Shown here: in pieces, positions 1 through 6,002 of the stretch
Layout: every line of letters starts with the position of its first letter
How positions within the stretch are numbered: position 1 is the first letter of the stretch
Origin: an uncultured Xanthobacteraceae bacterium
Lineage (GTDB): Bacteria > Pseudomonadota > Alphaproteobacteria > Rhizobiales > Xanthobacteraceae
DNA length: 8,472 nucleotides
Direction of reading: 5' to 3'
Assembly: GCA_955652195.1 (NCBI GenBank)
Contig: CATPBC010000234.1
Span: forward strand, 1 to 8,472
The notes under the pieces: model-generated
What the model saw: the letters and a program-made list of their open reading frames with translations, nothing else
Told to the model about the DNA's origin: nothing
Database searches by the model: none
Program-made: the position numbers and the translations under genes

Positions 1-258
1 ATGCGGCTTCTCCGGCGTGCCCAAACCGGCGAGCGTGACGATCCTGGCATCGCCGACCGCCGAGATCGGCGTGATGCAGGAGCGGATCGGCTGACCATCG
101 AGATGCACCGTGCAGGCGCCGCATTGCGCCAAGCCGCAGCCAAAATGAGGATTGTTCAATTCGAGATCGTCGCGCAGCACGTAAAGGAGCGGAGTGTCGG
201 GATCGGCTACGACAGCGTGACTCTTGCCATTGACGTTCAATGAAAATTTTTCAGTCAT
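1..258 (-). CDS. (2Fe-2S)-binding subunit of a molybdenum hydroxylase, IorA-like, partial (N-terminal 86 residues)
   Basis: Electron-transfer subunit of the xanthine dehydrogenase/isoquinoline 1-oxidoreductase type, which passes electrons from a molybdopterin subunit to an acceptor. The visible part is the plant-type ferredoxin domain. Cys41, Cys46 and Cys49 lie in the motif GCGLAQCGACTV (40-51) and the fourth ligand is Cys61 in RSC; this spacing is the standard [2Fe-2S] set. The wording GLAQCGACTV is typical of the short, separate IorA-type subunits of about 150-160 residues. The helical domain carrying the second cluster lies beyond the left edge. The start ATG (258-256) has a strong AGGAGGA site at 274-268, nine bases upstream. 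It is the last visible gene of the minus-strand series, 142 bp after the CobW-type gene; that gap shows no further gene and no convincing terminator. A molybdopterin-binding large subunit is expected next to the left. The substrate cannot be told from this subunit. Confidence 0.93.
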   Translation of the reverse strand, partial: MTEKFSLNVNGKSHAVVADPDTPLLYVLRDDLELNNPHFGCGLAQCGACTVHLDGQPIRSCITPISAVGDARIVTLAGLGTPEKPH

Positions 259-400
259 CGTAGCGCGTCCTCCTGGCGCGGTGGGAGCTTAGCTGTTGGC
301 ACGTCCGCCGCTTTTTGATCGCTGCAAACTATTCTCAAACTATGCGTTTGGGAACACGACTGGGATAAGCGAATTCCTGCCATGCTTGCGGCGTCTGGCG

Positions 401-1423
401 CTAAACGCCATTCGCGAGCGTCTCCACTGACGCAAACAGATCGCGCACCTGAGATTCCGCGATATTGCGGGTGATGAAAACAATCCGGCTGTTGCGGTTT
501 TGGTCCGGCCACGATTGCAATTCCACCGGCGGATGGGCGAGATGCTGCACATATTGTACGACCACAGGGCCTGGGCAGCCGGCGACATTGAGAATGCCCT
601 TGACGCGCAAAAGATCGCCGCCACGCAGCGCGATCAGCGTCTCCATGGCGCGCGTGAAGACCGGCCATTGCATCGGTTTCTGCCGCTCCAACACAAAGCT
701 TGAGATTCCGTCGCTGTGCTCGGCTTCGGCAATAAAGCTGCTGCGCTCCGCCATCGCCGGCGCAATGAACTGATCCGGATCGAGCGCACCCGCGACCGCG
801 ACGTCGATCGCCGCACGCGGATTGAGTTCTTGCAAGTGCCGGATCAGTAGTTCGACCTCAGCCGCGCCGGCGAGATCGCTTTTCGAAATGACCAGGCGGT
901 CCGCCAGGATTACTTGCTTGCGCGCCTCGGCAGTGGTTTTGAGGTTTGCTTCCCCGTTCACCGCATCGACCACCGCGAGCAGCACATCGATGTGGAATTC
1001 GCCGCCAAGCGCGCGGTCGGTCGAGAATGTCTGCAGGATCGGCGCCGGATCGGCAAGCCCGGAGGTCTCAATGACGATCCGCGCAAAACCCGGCACCAAG
1101 CCGCGTTCGCGATCGATCAAAAGCTGGCGCAATGCCAATTGCAGATCGCTCCGCGTGATGCAGCAGACGCAGCCATTGCCGAGCAGCACGGTCTGCTCGG
1201 CGCTGTCGCGCACCAAAGCATCGTCAATGCCGACGGCGCCGAATTCATTGACAATCACCGCCGTTCCCTGCCCCTCCGGTGATTCGAGAAACCGCCGGAT
1301 CAGCGTCGTCTTGCCGGCGCCGAGAAAGCCGGTCATCACAGTGACCGGAATTCGCGCGCCGCGGTCGCGTTTGAGCCTGCGCCCGAACAAGCCTGCTTCG
1401 CGCGACGGGAAAAGATCGAGCAT
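401..1423 (-). CDS. CobW/COG0523-family GTP-binding protein
   Basis: Predicted 340-residue cytoplasmic GTPase of the G3E group (CobW, UreG, HypB relatives), a family that delivers or inserts metals into proteins or cofactors. Seen in the sequence: a Walker A loop GFLGAGKT (32-39), the family-defining metal site GNGCVCC with Cys85, Cys87 and Cys88, the switch/Walker B-like segment ETSGLADP (119-126), and the guanine-specificity motif SKSD (180-183). A CobW C-terminal domain follows from about 250 and ends in PPVELQSWPD and a short tail. Length is normal for the family. The start at 1423 was chosen because TGCGGGGAGAGG precedes it by about six bases; the longer reading frame would run back into the preceding gene. 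It lies 49 bp downstream of the LVIVD gene, so the two are probably co-transcribed. The metal and client are unknown; neighbouring Mo-hydroxylase and propeller genes are candidates. The short His/Asp-rich metal-storing stretch found in some zinc-type members is absent. Confidence 0.93.
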   Translation of the reverse strand: MLDLFPSREAGLFGRRLKRDRGARIPVTVMTGFLGAGKTTLIRRFLESPEGQGTAVIVNEFGAVGIDDALVRDSAEQTVLLGNGCVCCITRSDLQLALRQLLIDRERGLVPGFARIVIETSGLADPAPILQTFSTDRALGGEFHIDVLLAVVDAVNGEANLKTTAEARKQVILADRLVISKSDLAGAAEVELLIRHLQELNPRAAIDVAVAGALDPDQFIAPAMAERSSFIAEAEHSDGISSFVLERQKPMQWPVFTRAMETLIALRGGDLLRVKGILNVAGCPGPVVVQYVQHLAHPPVELQSWPDQNRNSRIVFITRNIAESQVRDLFASVETLANGV

Positions 1424-1428
1424 AATCA

Positions 1429-1452
1429 CCTCTCCCCGCACGCGGGCAGAGG
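1429..1452. repeat. Palindrome overlapping the CobW ribosome binding site
   Basis: Inverted repeat with 11-base arms CCTCTCCCCGC (1429-1439) and GCGGGCAGAGG (1442-1452), one mismatch (1434/1447) and a two-base centre. On the minus strand the arm nearest the gene is GCGGGGAGAGG, which is also the Shine-Dalgarno sequence of the CobW-type gene. From memory, palindromes of the form CTCTCCCCGC..GCGGGGAGAG are dispersed in many Hyphomicrobiales genomes, so this may be a decayed copy of such a repeat. If it folds in mRNA it would hide the ribosome binding site. Confidence 0.6.
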
Positions 1453-1472
1453 GAGTTCGCGACGCTTCAACA

Positions 1473-2714
1473 TCAAAAATCCATCTCCAAGATATAGAGC
1501 CCGCCGACGTGACGATCGACCGTGTAGACGATGCCGCGCTCGTCAACGAACACGTCGTTCATCTGAATTGTTCCGGTCGGCGCGCCGGCAGGCGCCGGCG
1601 GCATGAAAATGCCGACCTCTTTCGGCTGGTAAGGATTGGCAATGTCGTAGGCGCGCAAACCGCCATTAAAGAAGGTGCCGAGCACGATCTGATCGGACTG
1701 CCACGCTGTCGGCAGCGGCACATTCTCATGAATATTGTGGGCGCCGAACCGTCCTGCTTGGGCGTAAATGCGGTGATCGGGCATCGGGCAGGTCGCGATC
1801 GGCACGAGATTGGTCTCGTCGCGCGCATCCAGAACCCAGATCAGTTTCGGCCAGTCCTTGCAGTTGTTCTCGGTCGACTCGTCAGTCACCAGCATCAGCC
1901 CGCGGTCAAACAGCGGAACCACGGTATGCATGAAGCCGGTGTAAGGCGGCGAATTGGTCCAATGTGAAATTTTCTTCGGATTGGCCTTGTCGGAAATGTC
2001 CAGCACGAACATGCCGCCGTCGATATAGGCGAGGTAGCAACGGTCGCCGCGCTGCGGATAGACGTTGGTGTTGTGAGCGCGGTAGCCTTTATCGATTGGA
2101 TGCCGCGGCGGCGGCATCACGTTGTCGCCTTGCCGCGTGCCCGGCATCCACCAGCGGCCGATTTCGACCGGCTTCGACGGATTGCGCACGTCGACGCAGC
2201 GATAGAACTGGTCGTCGTTGGGATTGGTAGGAACGAAATCGCGCGAGCCGGAGGCGCAATGCACGAATTCGCCGTCACAAAACCAAAGCTGATGCACGCC
2301 GCGCGAATGCGGCCCCGAGCAATCGAACAAGGAAATCGATTTTGGGTTTTCCGGTTTGGAAATATCGAATAGTTCGAAGCCGGCGGGCTTTAAATCCTTT
2401 TTCGATGTCTGGTACGCCACCGCCATCAAGTTTCCGCTGGTTTCCAGCGAGTTCGAGCGCATATTGGCGTGCGGCAGATCGGTCTGGCACACCACTTTAG
2501 GTTTGCGCGGATCGGAAACATCGACGGCGGTGAAATTCTTCGGCGCGCTCTCATGCGCCAGCCAGATGATGCGTCGGCCATCCGGCGCGATCTGCACTGA
2601 CATGCCCTCGCCCATGCCGCCGAACCCGCCGAGCATATCGTGCGCCAGCAGCTTGAAATTCCAGATGACGGGTTGATAGCCCTTGGTCAGCGGGCTTTCG
2701 TCTTTGCTCAGCAT
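1473..2714 (-). CDS. LVIVD-repeat beta-propeller protein
   Basis: Predicted 413-residue protein made of repeats of the form (hydrophobic)-x-V/L-D-(V/I)-S/R-x-P-x-K-P-x-x-(hydrophobic), as in AVDVSDPRKPKVV (63-75), LFDISKPENPKSI (115-127), CVDVRNPSKPVEI (173-185), VLDISDKANPKKI (237-249) and AYDIANPYQPKEV (355-367), with a degenerate copy near 294-306. This spacing of roughly 55-60 residues fits a six- or seven-bladed propeller of the LVIVD group. No signal peptide or membrane segment is visible, so a cytoplasmic location is predicted. Histidines recur at similar places in the repeats: H136, H141, H214 (AHNTNVYP), H263 (MHTVVP), H326 and H329 (AHNIHENVP). The start at 2714 has AGGAG nine bases upstream. 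It follows the ABC binding protein by 48 bp and precedes the CobW gene by 49 bp, suggesting one transcript. Biochemical function is unknown; a metal-dependent enzyme or binding scaffold is possible but unproven. Confidence 0.88.
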   Translation of the reverse strand: MLSKDESPLTKGYQPVIWNFKLLAHDMLGGFGGMGEGMSVQIAPDGRRIIWLAHESAPKNFTAVDVSDPRKPKVVCQTDLPHANMRSNSLETSGNLMAVAYQTSKKDLKPAGFELFDISKPENPKSISLFDCSGPHSRGVHQLWFCDGEFVHCASGSRDFVPTNPNDDQFYRCVDVRNPSKPVEIGRWWMPGTRQGDNVMPPPRHPIDKGYRAHNTNVYPQRGDRCYLAYIDGGMFVLDISDKANPKKISHWTNSPPYTGFMHTVVPLFDRGLMLVTDESTENNCKDWPKLIWVLDARDETNLVPIATCPMPDHRIYAQAGRFGAHNIHENVPLPTAWQSDQIVLGTFFNGGLRAYDIANPYQPKEVGIFMPPAPAGAPTGTIQMNDVFVDERGIVYTVDRHVGGLYILEMDF

Positions 2715-2762
2715 CGCTCAAATCTCCTGTCGGGTACAAATTAAGTGTCGATGGGTCGTCCC

Positions 2763-3773
2763 TTACGATCCGGCGCGCGCGCGTTCCATGAAATCCGGGC
2801 GTAGCGCCGCCTTCCAATCGGGAATTGCGCTGATCTTCTTGTCCGCCAACAGGATCTCGGCCTGCTGCTGCATGTAAGGCTGCAGGTCGCGGGGAAAACC
2901 GGGATTAACTTCGACGCGCGACAGCGCCCTGGCGAACGTGTCGAGCGACATGTTGTAACCCTTGTCCGTATAAAACTTGTAGATGACGTCGGCGACTTTT
3001 TGCGGAGCATTCTTGAAATCGCCGGCGACATCGAGCCAGGCCTTCAGATAAGCGATGACAGTGTCCGGCTTTGTTTGCACAAAATCAGGCGTTGCCGCCA
3101 TGAAGACCGGCATTTGATCGACGCTGGAGAAGTCCATCAGATCATTGCCAATGCCGTCAGCGACGGCGACCACGTTGTAGGGCTCGACGTTGACCATCGC
3201 GTCCACGGTCTTGGCGGCGAGCGCGGCGACCATATTGTTCACGTCCATGCGAACTTCAACGTAATCGCCTTTGTTGAGGCCGTGTTGCGGCATGATCGTA
3301 TCTACAAAGACGTTGCCTACCGATGAGCCGGTCTGGTTGGCGATCCGGCGACCGCGTAACTCTTCCACTTTGGTGATGTTCAAATCCTTGCGCGTGGTGA
3401 TCCGCGCCGTTTTACCGACATGCTCGATCAGCGCGATCGCCACCAGGCTGCCTTTGGCATTACCGACGACGAACGATTGGGCGGCATAGGTGCCGAGATC
3501 GACCTGCCGCGCCACCATCTGTTGCATGGTCAGGTTGCCGGACGGGACGGCGAATTCCTCCACCGCGATCCCATGCTTCTCGAGATAACCCGATTTCAAC
3601 AGGTAGTAGGTCGGCATGCCCCAGATATTGGTTTGATAGCCTTGGCGGATGGTCGCTGCGGCGGCGCCGGCACGGCTCGCAGCCAAGCCAAGCACCAACG
3701 CGCCTGCGCCAGTCGCGGCAAGGCACTGACGTCGCGTAAGAGCCAACTGTGGTTTTGTCCACTGAACTTTCAT
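2763..3773 (-). CDS. ABC transporter substrate-binding protein, NMT1/SsuA/TauA-like, with Tat-type signal
   Basis: Predicted 336-residue periplasmic binding protein of the NitT/TauT (NMT1/THI5-like) ABC family, which captures small organic solutes such as sulfonates, aromatics or pyrimidine precursors. Residues 13-31 hold TRRQCLA followed by a hydrophobic run, and an Ala-rich cleavage zone lies near 35-40; the paired arginines R14-R15 suggest twin-arginine export. No lipobox is apparent. The mature protein begins near IRQGYQTNIWGMPTYYLLKSG, where the start of the fold and the ligand cleft are expected, and continues with EVRMDVNNMVAALAAKTVDAM and NVEPYNVVAV (about 177-207), the typical 'number of copies of substrate contacts' region of the family. 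GGAGG lies seven bases before the ATG at 3773, fixing the start. It follows the ATPase gene by 95 bp and is very likely its partner. Ligand unknown. Confidence 0.92.
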   Translation of the reverse strand: MKVQWTKPQLALTRRQCLAATGAGALVLGLAASRAGAAAATIRQGYQTNIWGMPTYYLLKSGYLEKHGIAVEEFAVPSGNLTMQQMVARQVDLGTYAAQSFVVGNAKGSLVAIALIEHVGKTARITTRKDLNITKVEELRGRRIANQTGSSVGNVFVDTIMPQHGLNKGDYVEVRMDVNNMVAALAAKTVDAMVNVEPYNVVAVADGIGNDLMDFSSVDQMPVFMAATPDFVQTKPDTVIAYLKAWLDVAGDFKNAPQKVADVIYKFYTDKGYNMSLDTFARALSRVEVNPGFPRDLQPYMQQQAEILLADKKISAIPDWKAALRPDFMERARAGS

Positions 3774-3853
3774 CGTATTTCCTCCAGCTTTTTGTTTTTC
3801 TGGTTCTCATTTTTTCACTTCGTTCGTTGCGTGGATTTGATCCGGCAGCCCTC

Positions 3854-3880
3854 TCACGTTCGCTGCTATCACGTTCGTTG
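3854..3880. repeat. Short direct repeat at the 3' end of the ATPase gene
   Basis: TCACGTTCGCTG (3854-3865) and TCACGTTCGTTG (3869-3880) are 12-base copies with one mismatch and a 15-base period. On the minus strand the upstream copy encodes the ATPase ending Gln-Arg-Thr-stop; the second copy reads Gln-Arg-Thr-stop again in the same frame just after TGA-TAG. It looks like a small tail duplication. Confidence 0.6.
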
Positions 3881-4627
3881 TTCCTGCCCGAGCAGATGCA
3901 GCAGCTGTTTCTGGTAGTCGAGAAATTCCACGCTGAGCGGGTCGCGTGGCCGCACCAGCCGGATCGGCACTTCGGTTTTGACCGTTCCAGGATGTGGCGT
4001 CATGACCAGCACGCGATCGGCCAGAAACACCGCCTCGGCGACATTATGGGTCACATAGATCACGGTCTTGCGTGTCGTCCGCCAAACCTCGGCGAGCAGC
4101 CGCTGCATCTCATCGCGCGTTAAGGCGTCAAGCGCCGCGAACGGCTCATCCATTAACAATACCGCGGGATTGTAAGCGAGCGCACGAGCGATCGCGACCC
4201 GTTGCTGCATGCCGCCGGACAGATGATGCGGATAGGAGCGGGCAAAATTTTCAAGCTTCACGAGCCGAAGCTGTTCCAGCGCAATCGCGTCGCGTTCCGC
4301 CTTCGGCAGGCCTTTCATTTCAAGCCCGAACGCCACATTGCCGAGCGCCGTACGCCATGGAAATAGCTGCGCGAAATCCTGGAATACGACGCCGCGATCC
4401 ATGCCGTAGCCCCGCACCGGCGCACCACCGATCCGGATTTCACCGCCGGTTGGGGTCAAAAAGCCTGCCATGATGTTCAAAAGCGTCGACTTGCCGCACC
4501 CGCTCGGCCCGACGATGCAGAGAAATTCAGAGGTCTCGATACCGAAGCTGACGCCGTGAACGGCCGGGACCGCTCCGCTCGGCGTCTGGTAGGTAAGCGT
4601 GATGTCGCGCGCCTCGATATGGACCAT
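3869..4627 (-). CDS. ABC transporter ATP-binding protein, NitT/TauT (SsuB/TauB) family
   Basis: Predicted 252-residue cytoplasmic ATPase that powers import. All nucleotide-binding motifs are visible: Walker A GPSGCGKST (40-48), Q-loop Gln83 in VVFQDFAQLFPW, signature LSGGMQQR (136-143), Walker B VLLMDEP (156-162), D-loop ALDALTR (165-171) and the switch His194 in VTHNVAEAVFLADRV. The FPWRT and DxxTR..MQ wording is typical of the nitrate/sulfonate/taurine importers. The start MVHIEARDITLTY at 4627 fits the beginning of the domain; the frame stays open upstream through tandem repeats and into the opposing gene, but that part has no ABC homology. The upstream sequence CGGGAAGCGGGCG offers only a weak ribosome binding site. 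The binding protein follows by 95 bp. The permeases lie 1.4 kb upstream on the same strand, separated by an oppositely oriented gene, so this gene probably needs its own promoter in 4628-4784. Confidence 0.95.
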   Translation of the reverse strand: MVHIEARDITLTYQTPSGAVPAVHGVSFGIETSEFLCIVGPSGCGKSTLLNIMAGFLTPTGGEIRIGGAPVRGYGMDRGVVFQDFAQLFPWRTALGNVAFGLEMKGLPKAERDAIALEQLRLVKLENFARSYPHHLSGGMQQRVAIARALAYNPAVLLMDEPFAALDALTRDEMQRLLAEVWRTTRKTVIYVTHNVAEAVFLADRVLVMTPHPGTVKTEVPIRLVRPRDPLSVEFLDYQKQLLHLLGQEQRT

Positions 4628-4630
4628 CGC

Positions 4631-4660
4631 CCGCTTCCCGCCGCTTCCCGCCGCTTCCCG
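4631..4660. repeat. Three perfect tandem copies of a 10-bp unit
   Basis: CCGCTTCCCG occurs three times without a gap (4631-4640, 4641-4650, 4651-4660). On the minus strand the unit is CGGGAAGCGG and the array ends three bases before the ATPase start codon, so it occupies the whole ribosome-binding region. The 10-bp period is about one helical turn. Copy number could vary by slippage. Confidence 0.9.
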
Positions 4661-4708
4661 ACTTGGCGTCTTCACCCTAACATGCAGGCTTCTGTTTCGA
4701 GCCGCGCT

Positions 4709-4747
4709 TTGTGCCAGAAGGCTTGTGCCAGAAGGCTTGTGCCAGAA
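4709..4747. repeat. Tandem 14-bp repeat, 2.8 copies
   Basis: TTGTGCCAGAAGGC is present at 4709-4722 and 4723-4736, and its first 11 bases again at 4737-4747. It lies in the 157-bp region between the divergent ATPase and TctC-like genes, 37 bp before the start of the latter. No clear -35/-10 pair could be assigned in this region. The array may be an operator or simply a slippage product. Confidence 0.9.
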
Positions 4748-4784
4748 CGTTTGGCCGGCGGCCAGACGCAAAAGGATCGCCACG

Positions 4785-5771
4785 ATGAATTCGATGCCGG
4801 TTAAGCGTGCCGCTGCGGCAATCGCGTTTGCAATCGGCCTCGCGGTGACGGCGCCGGCATGGCCGGACGCATTTCCCAGCCGGCCCATTCATCTCATCGT
4901 CAACTTCGCGCCGGGCGGCACTGGCGACATTGTCGCGCGGCTGGTCGGTAACCGGCTGTCGAGCGTGCTCGGGCAATCGGTCGTCGTCGAGAACCGGCCT
5001 GGCGCCGGCGGCACATTAGGCGCACGCGACGTGGTTGGCGCCGAACCGGACGGCTACACGCTCACCGTCGCGCAGACGCCCGAAATTGCGATCAATCCGT
5101 TTTTCATGAAAGGCGCCGGCTACGACCCGCGCAAGGACCTGCAAGCTATTGCGCTTGCCGGCGTCGTGCCGCTGGCGCTGGTCGTGCCTGCGAATGCGCC
5201 TTATGCGACCATGGCGGAGTTCGTGAAGTTCCTGCGCACCACGGATCGGTCGGTGACCTTCGCCTCGGCCGGCATCGGCACACCCGGCCACCTCGCCGGC
5301 GAGTTGTTGAAGCTCAAACTCAACAACAAACTGACGCATGTGCCGTATAAGGGCGCCGCGCCGGCCTTGAACGACGTGGTGGGCGGGCATGTCGATTTCT
5401 ATTTTCCGGGATTTCCCGCCGCCGTGCCGCTGATGCAAGGCGGCAAGGTTAAACTGCTCGCGGTTTCGTCAGGCAAGCGCTCAAGCGCGGCGCCGGAGAT
5501 TCCCACCGTCGCCGAAGCGACCGGAATTGCGGATTTCGATTTCAGCCTTTGGGTCGGATTCCTTGGGCCGCGCGCCCTGCCGATGGACGTTGCGCAGCGG
5601 TTGAACAAAGCAATCAACGGCATTCTACTTGAACCCGATATGAAGTCGCGCTTGCAAAACGACGGCATGGAGATTTCGACGTTGTCGATGGATGAATTTG
5701 CCGGCTTCGTTCGCGCTGAGATCGCCAAATATCAAGCCATCATCACGGCCGCGGATATCAAAGCCGAGTAA
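4785..5771 (+). CDS. Tripartite tricarboxylate transporter (TctC/Bug-family) substrate-binding protein
   Basis: Predicted 328-residue periplasmic binding protein of the Bug/TctC family, which binds carboxylated solutes. Residues 1 to about 25-29 form a Sec signal (positive VKR, then an Ala-rich hydrophobic stretch ending TAPAWPDA). The family hallmarks are all present: FPSRPIHLIVNFAPGGTGD (30-48), VVVENRPGAGG (66-76), a PDGYTL segment, THVPYKGAAPALNDVVGGHVDF around 183-204 and EIPTVAEATG near 237-246. The start ATG at 4785 has AAAGGA eight bases upstream; the in-frame ATG at 4794 is too far from it. It stands alone: no TctA or TctB membrane component is in the window, which is common for this expanded family. 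It is divergent from the ATPase gene and convergent with permease 2, sitting between parts of an ABC transporter. Its transport partner, if any, is unknown. Confidence 0.95.
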   Translation: MNSMPVKRAAAAIAFAIGLAVTAPAWPDAFPSRPIHLIVNFAPGGTGDIVARLVGNRLSSVLGQSVVVENRPGAGGTLGARDVVGAEPDGYTLTVAQTPEIAINPFFMKGAGYDPRKDLQAIALAGVVPLALVVPANAPYATMAEFVKFLRTTDRSVTFASAGIGTPGHLAGELLKLKLNNKLTHVPYKGAAPALNDVVGGHVDFYFPGFPAAVPLMQGGKVKLLAVSSGKRSSAAPEIPTVAEATGIADFDFSLWVGFLGPRALPMDVAQRLNKAINGILLEPDMKSRLQNDGMEISTLSMDEFAGFVRAEIAKYQAIITAADIKAE

Positions 5772-5780
5772 CTACAGGAG

Positions 5781-5838
5781 CGTTTTCCGGAAACACCATC
5801 TTTTCGAAAACTGCTTTCCAGTTTTCGGCGTCACACGC
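5781..5838. repeat. Dispersed-type palindromic element with 9-bp stem
   Basis: Starting ten bases after the TctC-like stop, the sequence contains the perfect palindrome TTTCCGGAAA (5784-5793) and a hairpin CGAAAACTG (5805-5813), loop CTTTC, CAGTTTTCG (5819-5827). Read on the minus strand, CCGAAAACTGGAAAGC followed by AGTTTTCGAAAAGAT resembles, from memory, a very common Hyphomicrobiales intergenic repeat of the form CCGGAAAAGTGGAAACCGG then TTTTCCGAAAAGAT. There is no T-tract after the stem on either strand, so a classical terminator is unlikely, although it may protect the transcript end. Confidence 0.55.
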
Positions 5839-5840
5839 GG

Positions 5841-5909
5841 GTGTCCCGATTCCGAAGTTCGCAAGTGTTTGCGGCGCCTCTGATGCGAACTTCGGAATCA
5901 AAGGGACAC
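5841..5909. repeat. Long palindrome 1 (23-base arms, 3-base bulge)
   Basis: Left arm: GTGTCCC (5841-5847) then GATTCCGAAGTTCGCA (5848-5863). Right arm: TGCGAACTTCGGAATC (5884-5899), a three-base AAA insertion, then GGGACAC (5903-5909). All 23 positions pair. The loop is 20 bases (5864-5883). It lies between the convergent TctC-like and permease 2 genes and shares its inner core with palindrome 2. It could fold in RNA from either strand or form a cruciform. No T-run follows, so intrinsic termination is not obvious. Confidence 0.92.
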
Positions 5910-5925
5910 TAGCATATTTACGATT

Positions 5926-6002
5926 CTAGTGTGGTTTTTGGATTTGAAGTTCCTATCCGAGCCAGCCGCTTAATCGTAGGAACTTCAAATCCACCACACT
6001 AG
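5926..6002. repeat. Long palindrome 2 (25-base arms, T-rich bulge)
   Basis: Left arm: CTAGTGTGG (5926-5934), TTTTT (5935-5939), GGATTTGAAGTTCCTA (5940-5955). Right arm: TAGGAACTTCAAATCC (5977-5992), A (5993), CCACACTAG (5994-6002). Twenty-five bases pair exactly, with TTTTT opposite a single A. The loop is 21 bases (5956-5976). The right end overlaps the permease 2 stop codon at 5999-6001. Both ends are CTAG. The arm core GATT-GAAGTTC is shared with palindrome 1. Confidence 0.92.

Noticed and set aside
332..348. Small hairpin CAAAC-TATGC-GTTTG between the Fe-S and CobW genes
   Set aside because: Only five to seven weak pairs with one wobble and no T-tract; not distinguishable from chance.
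822..1967. Long plus-strand open frame (381 codons) across the CobW and LVIVD genes
   Set aside because: It is antisense to two well-supported genes, has Arg/Ser-rich non-globular composition, no ribosome binding site and no recognisable domain.
4709..4747. Sigma-54 promoter suggested by TGGCAC on the minus strand within the 14-bp repeats
   Set aside because: The -12 element does not fit: TTCT, rather than TTGC, stands at the required spacing, and the match repeats only because the unit repeats.
4628..4888. N-terminal extension of the ABC ATPase to 4888
   Set aside because: It would translate two tandem repeats and the antisense of the TctC-like signal peptide; the ABC domain begins properly at 4627.
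5805..5827. Rho-independent terminator of the TctC-like gene
   Set aside because: The 9-bp stem is AT-rich and followed by GCGTCACACG with no T-tract on the plus strand, and by A-rich sequence on the minus strand.
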